This document shows positions 42,261-50,946 of a stretch of 54,030 nt of DNA, piece after piece. The notes below the pieces were generated by a model, which did no database searches, was not told the DNA's origin, and saw nothing but the letters and a program-made list of their open reading frames with translations. The stretch comes from Lentimicrobiaceae bacterium. GTDB lineage: Bacteria > Bacteroidota > Bacteroidia > Bacteroidales > F082. The position numbers and the translations under genes were made by a program. Each line of letters starts with the position of its first letter. Position 1 is the stretch's first letter. The stretch is taken from assembly GCA_015061295.1 (NCBI GenBank), contig SUWU01000016.1, positions 1 to 54,030 of the forward strand, given 5' to 3'.

Positions 42261-42979
42261 TGATAGTCAAGAATAAACTTTAATCCTTTAAATGTAAATT
42301 TCGAGTCTGCAAATATGCAATTTTTTAACTGATTTTCAAAGAAAATATTGTCTCCACCTATAATAAATACATTCAAATCTTTATAAATGTTTGAATACAT
42401 CTTTATAAATCCCTCAATTTCAAATGAAATTGCCATTAATACTCCCGATTGAAGGCACTCTTCGGTGGAGCTGCATATTATTTTGTTTTCTTCTTTAGAT
42501 GGCGAACAGAGTGGTAACTTGTCGGTATAGTCGTTCATTGATTTAAATCTTAATCTGATGCCAGGACTAATAGGGCCACCGTAATGTGTGTCGTCTGAAG
42601 TTATTATGTCATATGTGATACATGTGCCGATGTCTATGACTAAACTATTTTGTTTAGGCTTCTCCATCATAGCTGCTGCCACCGCAACTAATCTATCACT
42701 GCCAATCTGTTCTTTGTCATTATATCCCATCTTGAAGGGCAATGGCGCTGATCCAGATAGTATGAAGACTTCTATGCCTTCCATCTGCTTGAGACATTCT
42801 TCTATTTTACCTCCTACTGATGATAGGATGCCTCTCGTAATTGTTGGATATTTCTTTACAACTTCCTTTAAATCATTGTTGTATGGATTAAAAGTAGCCG
42901 TCTCTATTATCTCGTCATTTTTGAAGATGGCGTATTTAGCTCTTGTGTTTCCTATATCTATTGCTATGATATGACTCAT
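42257..42979 (-). CDS. coaX: type III pantothenate kinase
   Basis: 240 aa from the ATG at 42979 (MSHIIAIDIGNTRAKYAIF); the frame reaches further upstream into the tRNA-Phe region, which is not coding. It carries out ATP-dependent phosphorylation of pantothenate, the first step of CoA synthesis. ASKHA-fold motifs: DIGNTRAK (P-loop-like), GSDRLVAVAAAM, LVIDIGTCITYDII and GGPISPGIRLRFKSM. It heads the cluster coaX-OMP-TPR-lptC-CNNM-ppiD, an order I recall from other Bacteroidales. Confidence 0.93.
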   Translation of the reverse strand: MSHIIAIDIGNTRAKYAIFKNDEIIETATFNPYNNDLKEVVKKYPTITRGILSSVGGKIEECLKQMEGIEVFILSGSAPLPFKMGYNDKEQIGSDRLVAVAAAMMEKPKQNSLVIDIGTCITYDIITSDDTHYGGPISPGIRLRFKSMNDYTDKLPLCSPSKEENKIICSSTEECLQSGVLMAISFEIEGFIKMYSNIYKDLNVFIIGGDNIFFENQLKNCIFADSKFTFKGLKFILDYQ

Positions 42980-43046
42980 GAGTACTTTTTTGCAAAGATA
43001 CTGATAATGAGCGATAAAAAACTTATTATGAAAAAAAATATTTTTT

Positions 43047-43079
43047 TTTGTAAAAGTATAGAAAAAAGTTGTATCTTTG
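43047..43079 (+). promoter_or_regulatory. complete promoter of tRNA-Phe
   Basis: TTTG at 43047-43050 and TATCTTTG at 43072-43079, with 21 nt between: an exact fit to the Bacteroides -33/-7 consensus. The mature tRNA begins 18 nt further on. Confidence 0.75.
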
Positions 43080-43097
43080 CACTCGCAAAACAACGGA

Positions 43098-43170
43098 GGT
43101 ACCATAGCTCAGTTGGTAGAGCAATGGACTGAAAATCCATGTGTCGCTGGTTCGAATCCCGCTGGTACCA
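43098..43170 (+). tRNA. tRNA-Phe (anticodon GAA)
   Basis: 73-nt cloverleaf: acceptor GGTACCA/TGGTACC plus discriminator A, D arm GCTC/GAGC, anticodon arm ATGGA-CTGAAAA-TCCAT with GAA, T arm GCTGG-TTCGAAT-CCCGC. No CCA is encoded. It is monocistronic with its own promoter and terminator. Confidence 0.97.
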
Positions 43171-43171
43171 C

Positions 43172-43205
43172 AAAAAAAAGAACGCTGTACAGCGTTCTTT
43201 TTTTT
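43172..43205. terminator. bidirectional terminator after tRNA-Phe
   Basis: A perfect palindrome AAAGAACGCTGTACAGCGTT with A8 and T8 flanks (43172-43205). It ends the tRNA on the plus strand and the C69 dipeptidase transcript on the minus strand. Confidence 0.9.
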
Positions 43206-43218
43206 GTTACATATATCA

Positions 43219-44796
43219 TCAAAAGTTAACCCAGAATCTTTCCCAAAAACGATGTTCCATCTCTTTCCAAGTCTGAGCAGTGGCTGCTTCAAAGTCGGCG
43301 GTATATCTGTTTATTAACTTATGTGCATCTTCTTTCTTGCCTTCTTCCAACAAAGTCATGACTTCTTTCTCTAAAGCAGGAATCTCTTTCATGGCTTTCT
43401 CTTCGTATCTTAATACATTGTCAATCATTGTTTTCTTTGTGCTGCCCCATTGTATCTGAGCCAACTTATTTGCTTTTCTGTAACGCCATAAAATTGTTTC
43501 TTCGTTATAGTTGCCATGTCCGCATTCATTGAAGCAGCTTGGCAATTCTGTAGAGCCTGTGAATATTGGTATTCTTGGACTTTGTCCTGGGTTTTCAACA
43601 CTGTACCATAAAATGCCGCCTATCTCATTTGGCATCCAATTTCTCAACTGTGCTACGAATGAATAAGAACACCACGAGACTGAGACAGTACGTTGAAATT
43701 CAACGCTATTAGGAGCCAACATGTTATATGTATCTACATCTAAACTTCCCATCCATGGGTTGGCGTTAGGACTTACAATGGTATCACCTTTTCTATTCAC
43801 AATCTTCAAGTTACGAGTCATATCCAACTCTGTTCCTTCGTAGGTGCTTCTCAGTAGTTCCATAACTTTTCTTACATCAACCTTTTCATCAGGTTTCACT
43901 GAGAAAGGAAGGTCTTCATCGTCCATGCTGAGTTCTAATGAAGGAGCTAAGCTGTTGAGTATAAACCATTCGCGCTCGCGGAAGTTTTTGCCATTGGAAT
44001 AGTCGTTGCCAAAGACTTTATACCAAATAAACTCGCTCTCGCCGTCCCATAATCCGTGTTTCTTTGCTACTTTTTCAATATTGTCGGAGCACATGAAATT
44101 ATCAGGGTCGTTTCTGTTTAGATATTTGATTCTTGGGATGTTAGCAGAAACACTTACTTCACCATCAGGGACTCTCTGAGCTGCCCATATTGCTCCTTTT
44201 TTCTTCTTGCCTTCCCCCATGATTTCTAAGCACCACACCTCGTTAGGGTCTGCTATCGTGATACATTCACCGCCATCACCATAACCATATTTTTTTGTTA
44301 GTTCATCGATGAGTTTGATGGCATCTCTTGCGTTGTCACAACGTTGAAGTACAACGCGTTCCAATTCTTCAATCATAAATAGACCTTCTGGATTGACGAG
44401 GGTGTCGGGACCAGAGAATGTAGTCTCTCCAATGGCTAATTGCTTCTCGTTCAAGCAAGGATATGCTGTGTTGAGATATGCGAATGTATATGGAGCTTGA
44501 GGAATCTCGCCTGCCAATTCTAAGCCTTTGCTGTCGTATGGATTGCGTGTCCCCATGCTGCCTCTGTATATTTTCTGTGTGGCATCTTTGTCATGTTCCT
44601 GTGCTTTCTCCCAACGTGCCCATGTGCGATACCAACTGTCGCAGGTGTGTGATGTCATGACAGAACCATCGGCTGATGCGTCTTTACCAACCATGATACT
44701 TGTACAGTTGGCTCCATCAAAATATTGTGAATTAAAATCTTGAGCTAAACAGTGTGCCGATACTGCTAATATTAATAACGATAATAATTTTTTCAT
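43219..44796 (-). CDS. C69-family dipeptidase (PepD-like), exported
   Basis: 525 aa with signal MKKLLSLLILAVSAHCLAQ. The Ntn-hydrolase nucleophile is the Cys of ANCTSIMVGKDASADG, as in C69 dipeptidases, followed by SVMTSHTCDSWYRTW. Further blocks: LAIGETTFSGPD, YGYGDGGECITIADPNEVW and SVSWCSYSFVAQLRNW. It should cut dipeptides in the periplasm, which fits with the DPP7-like enzyme at 24900 in peptide feeding. It is the last gene after DUF3822 and rsmD. Confidence 0.9.
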   Translation of the reverse strand: MKKLLSLLILAVSAHCLAQDFNSQYFDGANCTSIMVGKDASADGSVMTSHTCDSWYRTWARWEKAQEHDKDATQKIYRGSMGTRNPYDSKGLELAGEIPQAPYTFAYLNTAYPCLNEKQLAIGETTFSGPDTLVNPEGLFMIEELERVVLQRCDNARDAIKLIDELTKKYGYGDGGECITIADPNEVWCLEIMGEGKKKKGAIWAAQRVPDGEVSVSANIPRIKYLNRNDPDNFMCSDNIEKVAKKHGLWDGESEFIWYKVFGNDYSNGKNFREREWFILNSLAPSLELSMDDEDLPFSVKPDEKVDVRKVMELLRSTYEGTELDMTRNLKIVNRKGDTIVSPNANPWMGSLDVDTYNMLAPNSVEFQRTVSVSWCSYSFVAQLRNWMPNEIGGILWYSVENPGQSPRIPIFTGSTELPSCFNECGHGNYNEETILWRYRKANKLAQIQWGSTKKTMIDNVLRYEEKAMKEIPALEKEVMTLLEEGKKEDAHKLINRYTADFEAATAQTWKEMEHRFWERFWVNF

Positions 44797-44803
44797 GATG
44801 ATA

Positions 44804-45334
44804 TTATTTAAAGAAAGTGAAGTTTACTTTGCCATATCTGCGTTGTTCAACAAAACGTGGATGATTTGTGAAATCGATAAATTTATTGTGTTCAACGACA
44901 AACATTCCGTCTTCTTTGAGTAAGTTGTGCTCAAAGATAAGACTTACGAGTAAGTCGTAATGTTGACTATCGTATGGAGGGTCTGCAAAAATGAGGTCAT
45001 ATTTTACCTTGTGCATTGGGATAAAACGAAACACATCGGAACGTATTGCTAATAATTCTTCCATGTTAAGCTTTGTGGCAGTGTCTCGTATAAATTTGAT
45101 GCAACTATTATTCTCATCGACGGCTGTTACACGAGGACAACCTCTTGAGACTAACTCATATGATATGTTGCCTGTTCCAGCAAAGAGGTCTAATGCTATA
45201 ATATCTTCAAAATCAATATGATTTTCTAAAATGTTAAAGAGACTCTCTTTTGCCATGTCGGTAGTGGGACGAACAGGTAAGTTGCTTGGTGCAGTGATCT
45301 GTCTTCTCTGAAATCTTCCTCTTATTATTCGCAT
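44804..45334 (-). CDS. rsmD: 16S rRNA (guanine-966-N2) methyltransferase
   Basis: 176 aa. RsmD motifs: MRIIRGRFQRRQI at the start, RPTTDMAKESLFNIL, the SAM site LDLFAGTGNISYELVSRG and the catalytic DPPYD (IFADPPYD). It methylates the 16S rRNA on the small subunit. Its start overlaps the end of DUF3822 by 10 nt, an arrangement common in this phylum. Confidence 0.94.
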   Translation of the reverse strand: MRIIRGRFQRRQITAPSNLPVRPTTDMAKESLFNILENHIDFEDIIALDLFAGTGNISYELVSRGCPRVTAVDENNSCIKFIRDTATKLNMEELLAIRSDVFRFIPMHKVKYDLIFADPPYDSQHYDLLVSLIFEHNLLKEDGMFVVEHNKFIDFTNHPRFVEQRRYGKVNFTFFK

Positions 45335-46173
45335 GATACTGAATTATATAAGGTGTAATGGTAATAGTAAGGTATCGAATTTAACTCGAAAGCTATCTTT
45401 AGGTTGTTGTCTCTGTTGATGAAACGTATATTTCTGATGTATCTAGAACATAGATTGATAATAGAAGAGTTGTTCTCAATAAATCCTATGAAATATAATG
45501 GAATGCTCTCATTGTCTATCTTAAGTTGCTCAAATGTGAATAGTATGAAGTAAAGGAAATCTTCTTTAGTATTGAAATTGAAATAGTTGTGAAATATGAG
45601 CTTGTCGTTGTCAAGAATTGCCAATTCAAAATAATTGTTTTTAACATTGACAAAAGCTCTTGTCTCTGCCTGACGCTCGGAAAACTCATTGATGAGCTTG
45701 TTAATGAAGATTGTCGAAGCGTGTCGTATAACAATATTTCCTCTATGGCTCTTGCATACCTCCGCTACATCGTCGTCAACAGAGTAGATATTGCAGATGC
45801 TTCCAATGTAGTCTGTAGCAATATTATTTGATGGTATCTGTAGCGTTTCTAAATATTTACACGCTGATTCTTCGCTGTAAAAATCTTTAGGTATCAGAGT
45901 GTTGTGAGTGTCGTCTATTATCAGTTTAACTTTGTTAAAGTCATCTATCTGCCACAACTCTCTCTCCTGAATCTCTGTGAGAAGCGAAGAAAAAGGAATA
46001 TCTTTATCGGTTATTGTATAATGTTTCAGACAAAGATGTTTGCGTTCTGTTTCATCAAAGATGGTAAAAGAAAGACCATTCAATGAATATTGAATGGTCA
46101 AAACATATTTGTCTATAGATTTTTCGTCAATACGAGCTGACTCCTGAATATATGGTCTGAGATATGAAGTCAT
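45325..46173 (-). CDS. DUF3822 family protein
   Basis: 282 aa, soluble, no signal peptide. The layout (two related halves: LTIQYSLNGLSFTIFDE near residue 25 and FVNVKNNYFELAILDNDKLI near 165, with FNFNTKEDFLYFILF) suggests an actin-like ATPase fold, as DUF3822 is thought to have. Its tight linkage with rsmD is conserved in Bacteroidota, but no role is known. It overlaps rsmD by 10 nt. Confidence 0.8.
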   Translation of the reverse strand: MTSYLRPYIQESARIDEKSIDKYVLTIQYSLNGLSFTIFDETERKHLCLKHYTITDKDIPFSSLLTEIQERELWQIDDFNKVKLIIDDTHNTLIPKDFYSEESACKYLETLQIPSNNIATDYIGSICNIYSVDDDVAEVCKSHRGNIVIRHASTIFINKLINEFSERQAETRAFVNVKNNYFELAILDNDKLIFHNYFNFNTKEDFLYFILFTFEQLKIDNESIPLYFIGFIENNSSIINLCSRYIRNIRFINRDNNLKIAFELNSIPYYYHYTLYNSVSCE

Positions 46174-46182
46174 ATCAGATCA

Positions 46183-46794
46183 TTAAAGATTTTCCCAGTT
46201 GCCATCTATTGAAGGTTCTGTCATCGAACCGACCTTCATGCCAGCATATTTGTCGAGGTCTTCTTGTAATGCAGCTTGGTTTCTAATTCTTTGTTCGTCT
46301 AAGCCTTTGAGATATGTCTCGTATGGAGCTTTTGCTTCAAAGACAGGGACCTGCATACCACCACGTGTGATGAAACCTGCTTCTATTTCAAATTCAACGT
46401 TATCGGAGAATGGGATATAACGCAAAGTCTCTACGTTGAAATTATTTCTATCCTTGAATAATGAATCCTGTACTTTAACGAAACCAACAGTGTCGTTGAT
46501 AGTCTTTGTATAAGTGGTGTCGTTAGGGTCTGGGATGATATTTACTATAGGCAACTCTCCTGTGCAGATATATTCTATCAAAGAGTCGAAGTTTGCTGTG
46601 TATCTGTTGTATGTCTGTTTGAATAAAACTTGTGAACTTCTGATGTCTTTGAGGTTTTGAACCACTTTTTCTTCGCGATCTCTTTTTGAGTTTTCAAAAA
46701 CGACAGGTTGTCTGATGCTGTCGTAAACCATGTATGCCAAAAATATTGCAAGAAGCACTAAAGCAATGTTGATGATTGTTAACTTTTTATTCAT
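46183..46794 (-). CDS. membrane-anchored protein of unknown function
   Basis: 203 aa. One N-terminal membrane helix (IINIALVLLAIFLAYMVYDS) and a mostly periplasmic body with coiled-coil-like start (KVVQNLKDIRSSQVLFKQTY) and a conserved-looking FEIEAGFITRGGMQVPVFEA segment. It ends 9 nt before DUF3822 and opens the DUF3822-rsmD-C69 transcript. I do not recognise the family beyond a Bacteroidota-only hypothetical. Confidence 0.65.
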   Translation of the reverse strand: MNKKLTIINIALVLLAIFLAYMVYDSIRQPVVFENSKRDREEKVVQNLKDIRSSQVLFKQTYNRYTANFDSLIEYICTGELPIVNIIPDPNDTTYTKTINDTVGFVKVQDSLFKDRNNFNVETLRYIPFSDNVEFEIEAGFITRGGMQVPVFEAKAPYETYLKGLDEQRIRNQAALQEDLDKYAGMKVGSMTEPSIDGNWENL

Positions 46795-46820
46795 AGTTTG
46801 ATGATTTATTTTTCGATGGG

Positions 46821-46828
46821 CAAATTTA
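46821..46828 (-). promoter_or_regulatory. -7 box for the 46794-43219 operon
   Basis: The minus strand reads TAAATTTG, 26 nt ahead of the first start codon. Confidence 0.4.
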
Positions 46829-46866
46829 CTATTTTTTTCAATAGGAGCAATTATTTTTCTTTTTTT

Positions 46867-47268
46867 TTAGAAATTAATTTTATAAGGGTTGAAGCTGTCT
46901 TTTGTCAAGGCTTTTCTTATCTTTTGTGATAATACTACATAGATGTCTAACTTATTGTCGATTAGATATTTTATTGAGCTTTCCTTATGGTTGATGGCAT
47001 CTGCTAAGAGTATGAGAATCGGATAGTTGTATCGCTCTAACCACTTACGAGCTTCTGCTTTGTTGTCGATGGCTGCATCAAAGGCTACCAAATGATAATA
47101 TTTGTTTTTCATGAGCCATTCTGTTGCATTGTCGCTTCCTTTGATGGCATCGCTTAAAGCTGCTAATTCTGGATAGCCGTTTTCTAAAAGCCATCTGTGA
47201 AAAGGCTCGCCTTCTTCGTCAAATGTCATGGCTAATGCCATCAATATTTTTACAGGATAATCTAACAT
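46867..47268 (-). CDS. small all-helical protein of unknown function
   Basis: 133 aa from the ATG at 47268, 2 nt after the radical SAM stop; the longer frame from 47286 would overlap it. It is made of four ~30-residue helical repeats, each with a WL-x5-Y-x4-L-x2-A-I pattern (FHRWLLENGYPELAALSDAI, WLMKNKYYHLVAFDAAID, WLERYNYPILILLADAI). This looks like a small repeat scaffold. It is coupled to the radical SAM gene; no function is assigned. Confidence 0.65.
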   Translation of the reverse strand: MLDYPVKILMALAMTFDEEGEPFHRWLLENGYPELAALSDAIKGSDNATEWLMKNKYYHLVAFDAAIDNKAEARKWLERYNYPILILLADAINHKESSIKYLIDNKLDIYVVLSQKIRKALTKDSFNPYKINF

Positions 47269-47270
47269 CG

Positions 47271-48047
47271 TTATTCTCCATAACATTCTACGTCAAAACC
47301 ATATTCTCGTACTCTGTCGGCGATGTCTTCTAACTCTCTCTTGCTTATCTTACTGAGATTTTTCTCTGGTGTGTCTCTCTCAATAGCATATATCATAGTC
47401 TTCTTTGGTTTTATCTTCTTGATATGCTCAACCCATAGTGACACTTCCTTCTCTGTGGTGTTGTCGATGACAACGCCATTGTGTTCTCCTCTTAAGAAAC
47501 ATGTCTGAATAACGAGGTCGCTGTTAAACTTCTGAAGGATGCTGATATATTTATCTAAGTCGAAATCAACATTGGGCTTGTCGATATTTCGTATTGTCTC
47601 GTAGGTGCCTCCGTCTAACTTTATGATGTTGTTGTCTATCTTTGAGATAGCATCGAATATGTCTTTTTTGTGAAGCATGGTGCCGTTGGTTAAAACGCTT
47701 ATCTTGGCTTTAGGGACGTACTTGTCTCGAAGTCGTATCGTAATGTCAACTATCTCAGCAAAGTCTGGATGTAACGTGGGTTCACCATTGCCAGAGAAAG
47801 TGATGCTGTCAGGTTCGTTGGCGCTTCCTGCAATCTCTTTAAGTTTGTCTTCTAAAACAGTCTCGAAGACTTCCTTTTTGGGTAAATTGCTGATTAGTCT
47901 CTTCTCTGGATTCCAACCGCATTCACAATAGATGCAATTAAAAGAACATATTTTACCAATCTCAGGCATTAAATTTATTCCCAACGACTTGCCTAATCTG
48001 CGACTTCTTATAGGCCCAAAAACTAGTGTTTCAAATAATATCGACAT
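47271..48047 (-). CDS. radical SAM protein, COG0731-like
   Basis: 258 aa. It begins with FGPIRSRRLGKSLGIN, typical of COG0731 radical SAM proteins, followed by the cluster motif CSFNCIYC (C-x3-C-x2-C) and SGNGEPTLHP. Relatives are annotated as wyosine-type or unassigned Fe-S oxidoreductases; bacterial members have no settled substrate. There is no SPASM domain, so it differs from the RiPP enzyme at 20711. It is divergent from holA through a symmetric promoter pair. Confidence 0.85.
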   Translation of the reverse strand: MSILFETLVFGPIRSRRLGKSLGINLMPEIGKICSFNCIYCECGWNPEKRLISNLPKKEVFETVLEDKLKEIAGSANEPDSITFSGNGEPTLHPDFAEIVDITIRLRDKYVPKAKISVLTNGTMLHKKDIFDAISKIDNNIIKLDGGTYETIRNIDKPNVDFDLDKYISILQKFNSDLVIQTCFLRGEHNGVVIDNTTEKEVSLWVEHIKKIKPKKTMIYAIERDTPEKNLSKISKRELEDIADRVREYGFDVECYGE

Positions 48048-48055
48048 GTTAATGA

Positions 48056-48101
48056 TTTTTTTGCAAACTTACACATTTTTTTGCGTAAGTTTGCAAAAAA
48101 A
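48056..48101. promoter_or_regulatory. symmetric divergent promoter pair
   Basis: 17-bp inverted arms (48056-48072 and 48085-48101) with a 12-nt centre. Each arm holds TAAGTTTG as -7 box (plus 48086-48093; minus 48064-48071) and the TTTG -33 box of the opposite promoter (plus 48060-48063; minus 48094-48097), both at 22-nt spacing. Predicted leaders are only ~7-10 nt. Confidence 0.7.
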
Positions 48102-48106
48102 AGACG

Positions 48107-49114
48107 ATGACTTACGAACAGATTTTATCAGACATTAAAAAGAGAATCTATTATCCTATATATTTCTTGATGGGTGAAGAGTCTTTCTTCATCGACTCCA
48201 TAAGTGATGAGCTTGAGAATACTATCCTCGACGAGGCAGAACGTTCTTTTAATCAAGTTGTTATCTATGGTAGTGATGTGGATGGTGTTAAGGATATAAT
48301 AACGCAAGCTCGCGCCTTCCCAATGATGGGTGAATATCTTGTGGTCATCGTGAAAGAGGCTCAAAATGTTAAAGATATAGAAAGTCTCGCCGATTATTTA
48401 GATAAACTTCCTTCCACAACGATTCTTATTATTAATTACAAGTATAAGAAGCTGGATAAACGTCGCGCTTTGGCGAAATATGTCGATAAAAAAGGTGTCT
48501 TGTTTGAGTCGAAGAAATTGTATGATGATAACATCCCTAATTGGATAGTAAAATATCTTGAGACTAAGAAATATTCTATCACTCCCAAAGCTGCTCAGAT
48601 GCTCGCCGATTTCCTCGGTAATGATCTTCATAAGGTTAGAAATGAACTCGAGAAATTGATGGTAGCGGTGCCAGCAACAAAACGTATCGATGATGTTGAT
48701 GTGGAATATAATATAGGAATATCAAAAGACTTTAATGTCTTTGAACTGCAGAAAGCCATAGGTTCAAAAAACCTCGTCAAGGCAACTCAGATAATAAATT
48801 ATTTTGGAGATAATCCTAACGATAATCCTATCTTCATGACAATAGTGGTGCTTTATGGATATTACACTAAATTGCTGAAGTTGCATTTCTCAAAGGATAA
48901 AAGCAAGAATACCCTGGCAACAGTACTCGGTGTCAATCCTTTTTTTGTTAATGATTATTTAGAAGCAGCTCGAAATTATTCTTGGGTAGATTGTATGAAT
49001 AGCATAGCTGTGCTTCGCGAATTTGACATGAAGTCTAAAGGCTACAACAGCACCTCAGATATCTCCCAAAAGGAACTATATCGTGAGATGCTGTATAAAT
49101 TAGTTAACTTTTAA
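48107..49114 (+). CDS. holA: DNA polymerase III delta subunit
   Basis: 335 aa. Delta opens the sliding clamp in the clamp loader. The AAA+-like start (YPIYFLMGEESFFIDSISDE), FPMMGEYLVVIVKEAQ, LEKLMVAVPATKRIDDVDVE and the C-terminal collar helices (VNPFFVNDYLEAARNYSW) match HolA. A Walker A lysine is absent, as is normal for delta. The start codon lies ~14 nt from the -7 box, giving a very short leader. Confidence 0.93.
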   Translation: MTYEQILSDIKKRIYYPIYFLMGEESFFIDSISDELENTILDEAERSFNQVVIYGSDVDGVKDIITQARAFPMMGEYLVVIVKEAQNVKDIESLADYLDKLPSTTILIINYKYKKLDKRRALAKYVDKKGVLFESKKLYDDNIPNWIVKYLETKKYSITPKAAQMLADFLGNDLHKVRNELEKLMVAVPATKRIDDVDVEYNIGISKDFNVFELQKAIGSKNLVKATQIINYFGDNPNDNPIFMTIVVLYGYYTKLLKLHFSKDKSKNTLATVLGVNPFFVNDYLEAARNYSWVDCMNSIAVLREFDMKSKGYNSTSDISQKELYREMLYKLVNF

Positions 49115-49134
49115 CATTAACTATTCACTATTCA
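49115..49134. repeat. CTATTCA micro-repeat between holA and the acyl-CoA ligase
   Basis: Tandem ACTATTC units run from the holA stop into the ligase stop codon. One of several micro-repeat arrays that abut stop codons in this window. Confidence 0.5.
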
Positions 49135-50946
49135 CTATTCACTATAAATCTTATCTACAAGGTCGGCGTAGTTTTTCATGATTTTGCTACGGCGTGGTTT
49201 CAGACTTGCTGTCATCTCGCCTGATTCTATAGTCCATTCTTTAGCAATCAATTCAAACTTCTTCACTTGTTCGTAATCGCCTAAGGTCTCGTTATATTTG
49301 TCGATTTCTTTACGATAACGCATTAGCACTTCCTTGCTCTGGATCATCTCTTCATCTGTGGTGTAAGGTATTCCCTTGATGTTGCACCACGACTTCAGAT
49401 GTTCGAAGTTAGGATATATGAGAGCTGCTGCGAACTTCTGTCCTTCACCTATAACGAGCATCTCGCCTATGAATGGTGACTCTTTAATCTTATTCTCGAT
49501 AAGAACAGGGCTGACATATTTACCCATTGATGTCTTGAATATCTCTTTGATACGACCTGTGATTTTAAGAAGACCGTCTTCATCGAAGCAGCCTTTATCG
49601 CCTGTGTGGAAGTATCCGTTTTCATCGATGGCTTCTCTTGTCTTCTCTTCGTCTTTATAATAACCGAGCATCACGTTAGGTCCTTTGACTAAGATCTCGC
49701 CACTTTCAGCAATCATTACTTCTTGGTTGTCCATTACGACACCGACTGTGCCTGATTTTAACTTGCCTAATGTCAAACTATTTGATGCTATGACAGGAGA
49801 TGTCTCTGTCAATCCATAACCTTCGGAAAGTTGTATTCCAATAGCTGTGAAGATCTTTGTGAGACGTGGCTGTATCGCAGCGCCTCCAGAGATGATGAGT
49901 TTGAGGTTTCCGCCGAAGACCTCTCTCCATTTTGAATATACGAGTTTGTCGGCTATCTTCAGCTTCTGACGATAGAACCATCCGTTATGTCTCTTGGTCT
50001 CATCATAACGCTCAGCGAGTCGTAATGCCCAGAAGAAGATGCCTTTCTTGATACCTGTAAGTTTCTGTCCTTTTCTTACTATGGTATGATATACTTTTTC
50101 TATGAGACGTGGCACCGATGAGAAATGATGAGGTTTAATCTCAGCCATAGTGTCGATGATAGCACCGAGATTTTCCACATAGTATGTGCTACAACCTAAG
50201 TATATATGACAATATTGGACGGCTCTTTCGTAGATGTGTGAGAGTGGTAGATAACTGATGGTGTCGTGTGTCTCATTGATAGGGTAGAGAGGGCAAAGAT
50301 ATTCTACCACAGACAGGATGTTACGATGAGTAAGCATCACGCCTTTAGGATTTCCCATCGTGCCAGAGGTATAGATGATTGTTGCTATGTCTTCATTCTT
50401 AACCTCAGCTTTTCTTGCCTCTAATGTCTCTTCGTCTTTATTCTCTTCACCGAGATTTATAAGGTCTTGTAACGATTTTAAACCTTCAGCGGCTCTGATG
50501 AGATATGTGTCCTTGATAGAAGGTGTAGCTGTGATGATGTCAGACACCTTATTATATAGGTGTTTGTTTATGACGAAAATCAGGCTCGCCTCGGAGTGGT
50601 TGAAGATGTATTCGTAATCGGCGTGGCTGATGGTAGGATAGATAGGGATACAAATAGCACCAACTTGTTGGATGGCCATGTCTATCATATTCCATTCAGG
50701 ACAGTTGGTAGCGATCAAGGCAATGCGGTCGCCTCTCTTTACGCCAATCTTTAAAAGTCCATGACTGATAGCGTTAGTCATCTCATAGAACTTCTGTCCA
50801 TTATATTTTACCCACTTACGATCGACTTTTCCTGCGAAAAGACAGTCTTTATATCCATACTTTTCTACATAACGCGGAATGAGATCGAATAGTCTTGGCG
50901 GAACATCAGGTCTTCCCTGTATGCCTAATTTTACAGATTTATTCAT
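49135..50946 (-). CDS. long-chain fatty acid-CoA ligase (AMP-forming)
   Basis: 603 aa from the ATG at 50946, which shares its A with the purL stop (TGATG). ANL-superfamily motifs: IIYTSGTMGNPKGVMLTHRN (P-loop), YLPLSHIYERAVQ, GYGLTETSPVI, and the hinge HTGDKGCFDEDGLLKITGRI with IKEIFKTSMGKYVSP. It activates fatty acids to acyl-CoA for lipid synthesis or breakdown. The stop lies inside a GTGAATA micro-repeat. Confidence 0.92.
   Translation of the reverse strand: MNKSVKLGIQGRPDVPPRLFDLIPRYVEKYGYKDCLFAGKVDRKWVKYNGQKFYEMTNAISHGLLKIGVKRGDRIALIATNCPEWNMIDMAIQQVGAICIPIYPTISHADYEYIFNHSEASLIFVINKHLYNKVSDIITATPSIKDTYLIRAAEGLKSLQDLINLGEENKDEETLEARKAEVKNEDIATIIYTSGTMGNPKGVMLTHRNILSVVEYLCPLYPINETHDTISYLPLSHIYERAVQYCHIYLGCSTYYVENLGAIIDTMAEIKPHHFSSVPRLIEKVYHTIVRKGQKLTGIKKGIFFWALRLAERYDETKRHNGWFYRQKLKIADKLVYSKWREVFGGNLKLIISGGAAIQPRLTKIFTAIGIQLSEGYGLTETSPVIASNSLTLGKLKSGTVGVVMDNQEVMIAESGEILVKGPNVMLGYYKDEEKTREAIDENGYFHTGDKGCFDEDGLLKITGRIKEIFKTSMGKYVSPVLIENKIKESPFIGEMLVIGEGQKFAAALIYPNFEHLKSWCNIKGIPYTTDEEMIQSKEVLMRYRKEIDKYNETLGDYEQVKKFELIAKEWTIESGEMTASLKPRRSKIMKNYADLVDKIYSE

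Noticed and set aside
42980-43105. N-terminal extension of coaX and small frames over tRNA-Phe
   Set aside because: They cover the tRNA gene and its promoter. CoaX homologs begin at the ATG at 42979.
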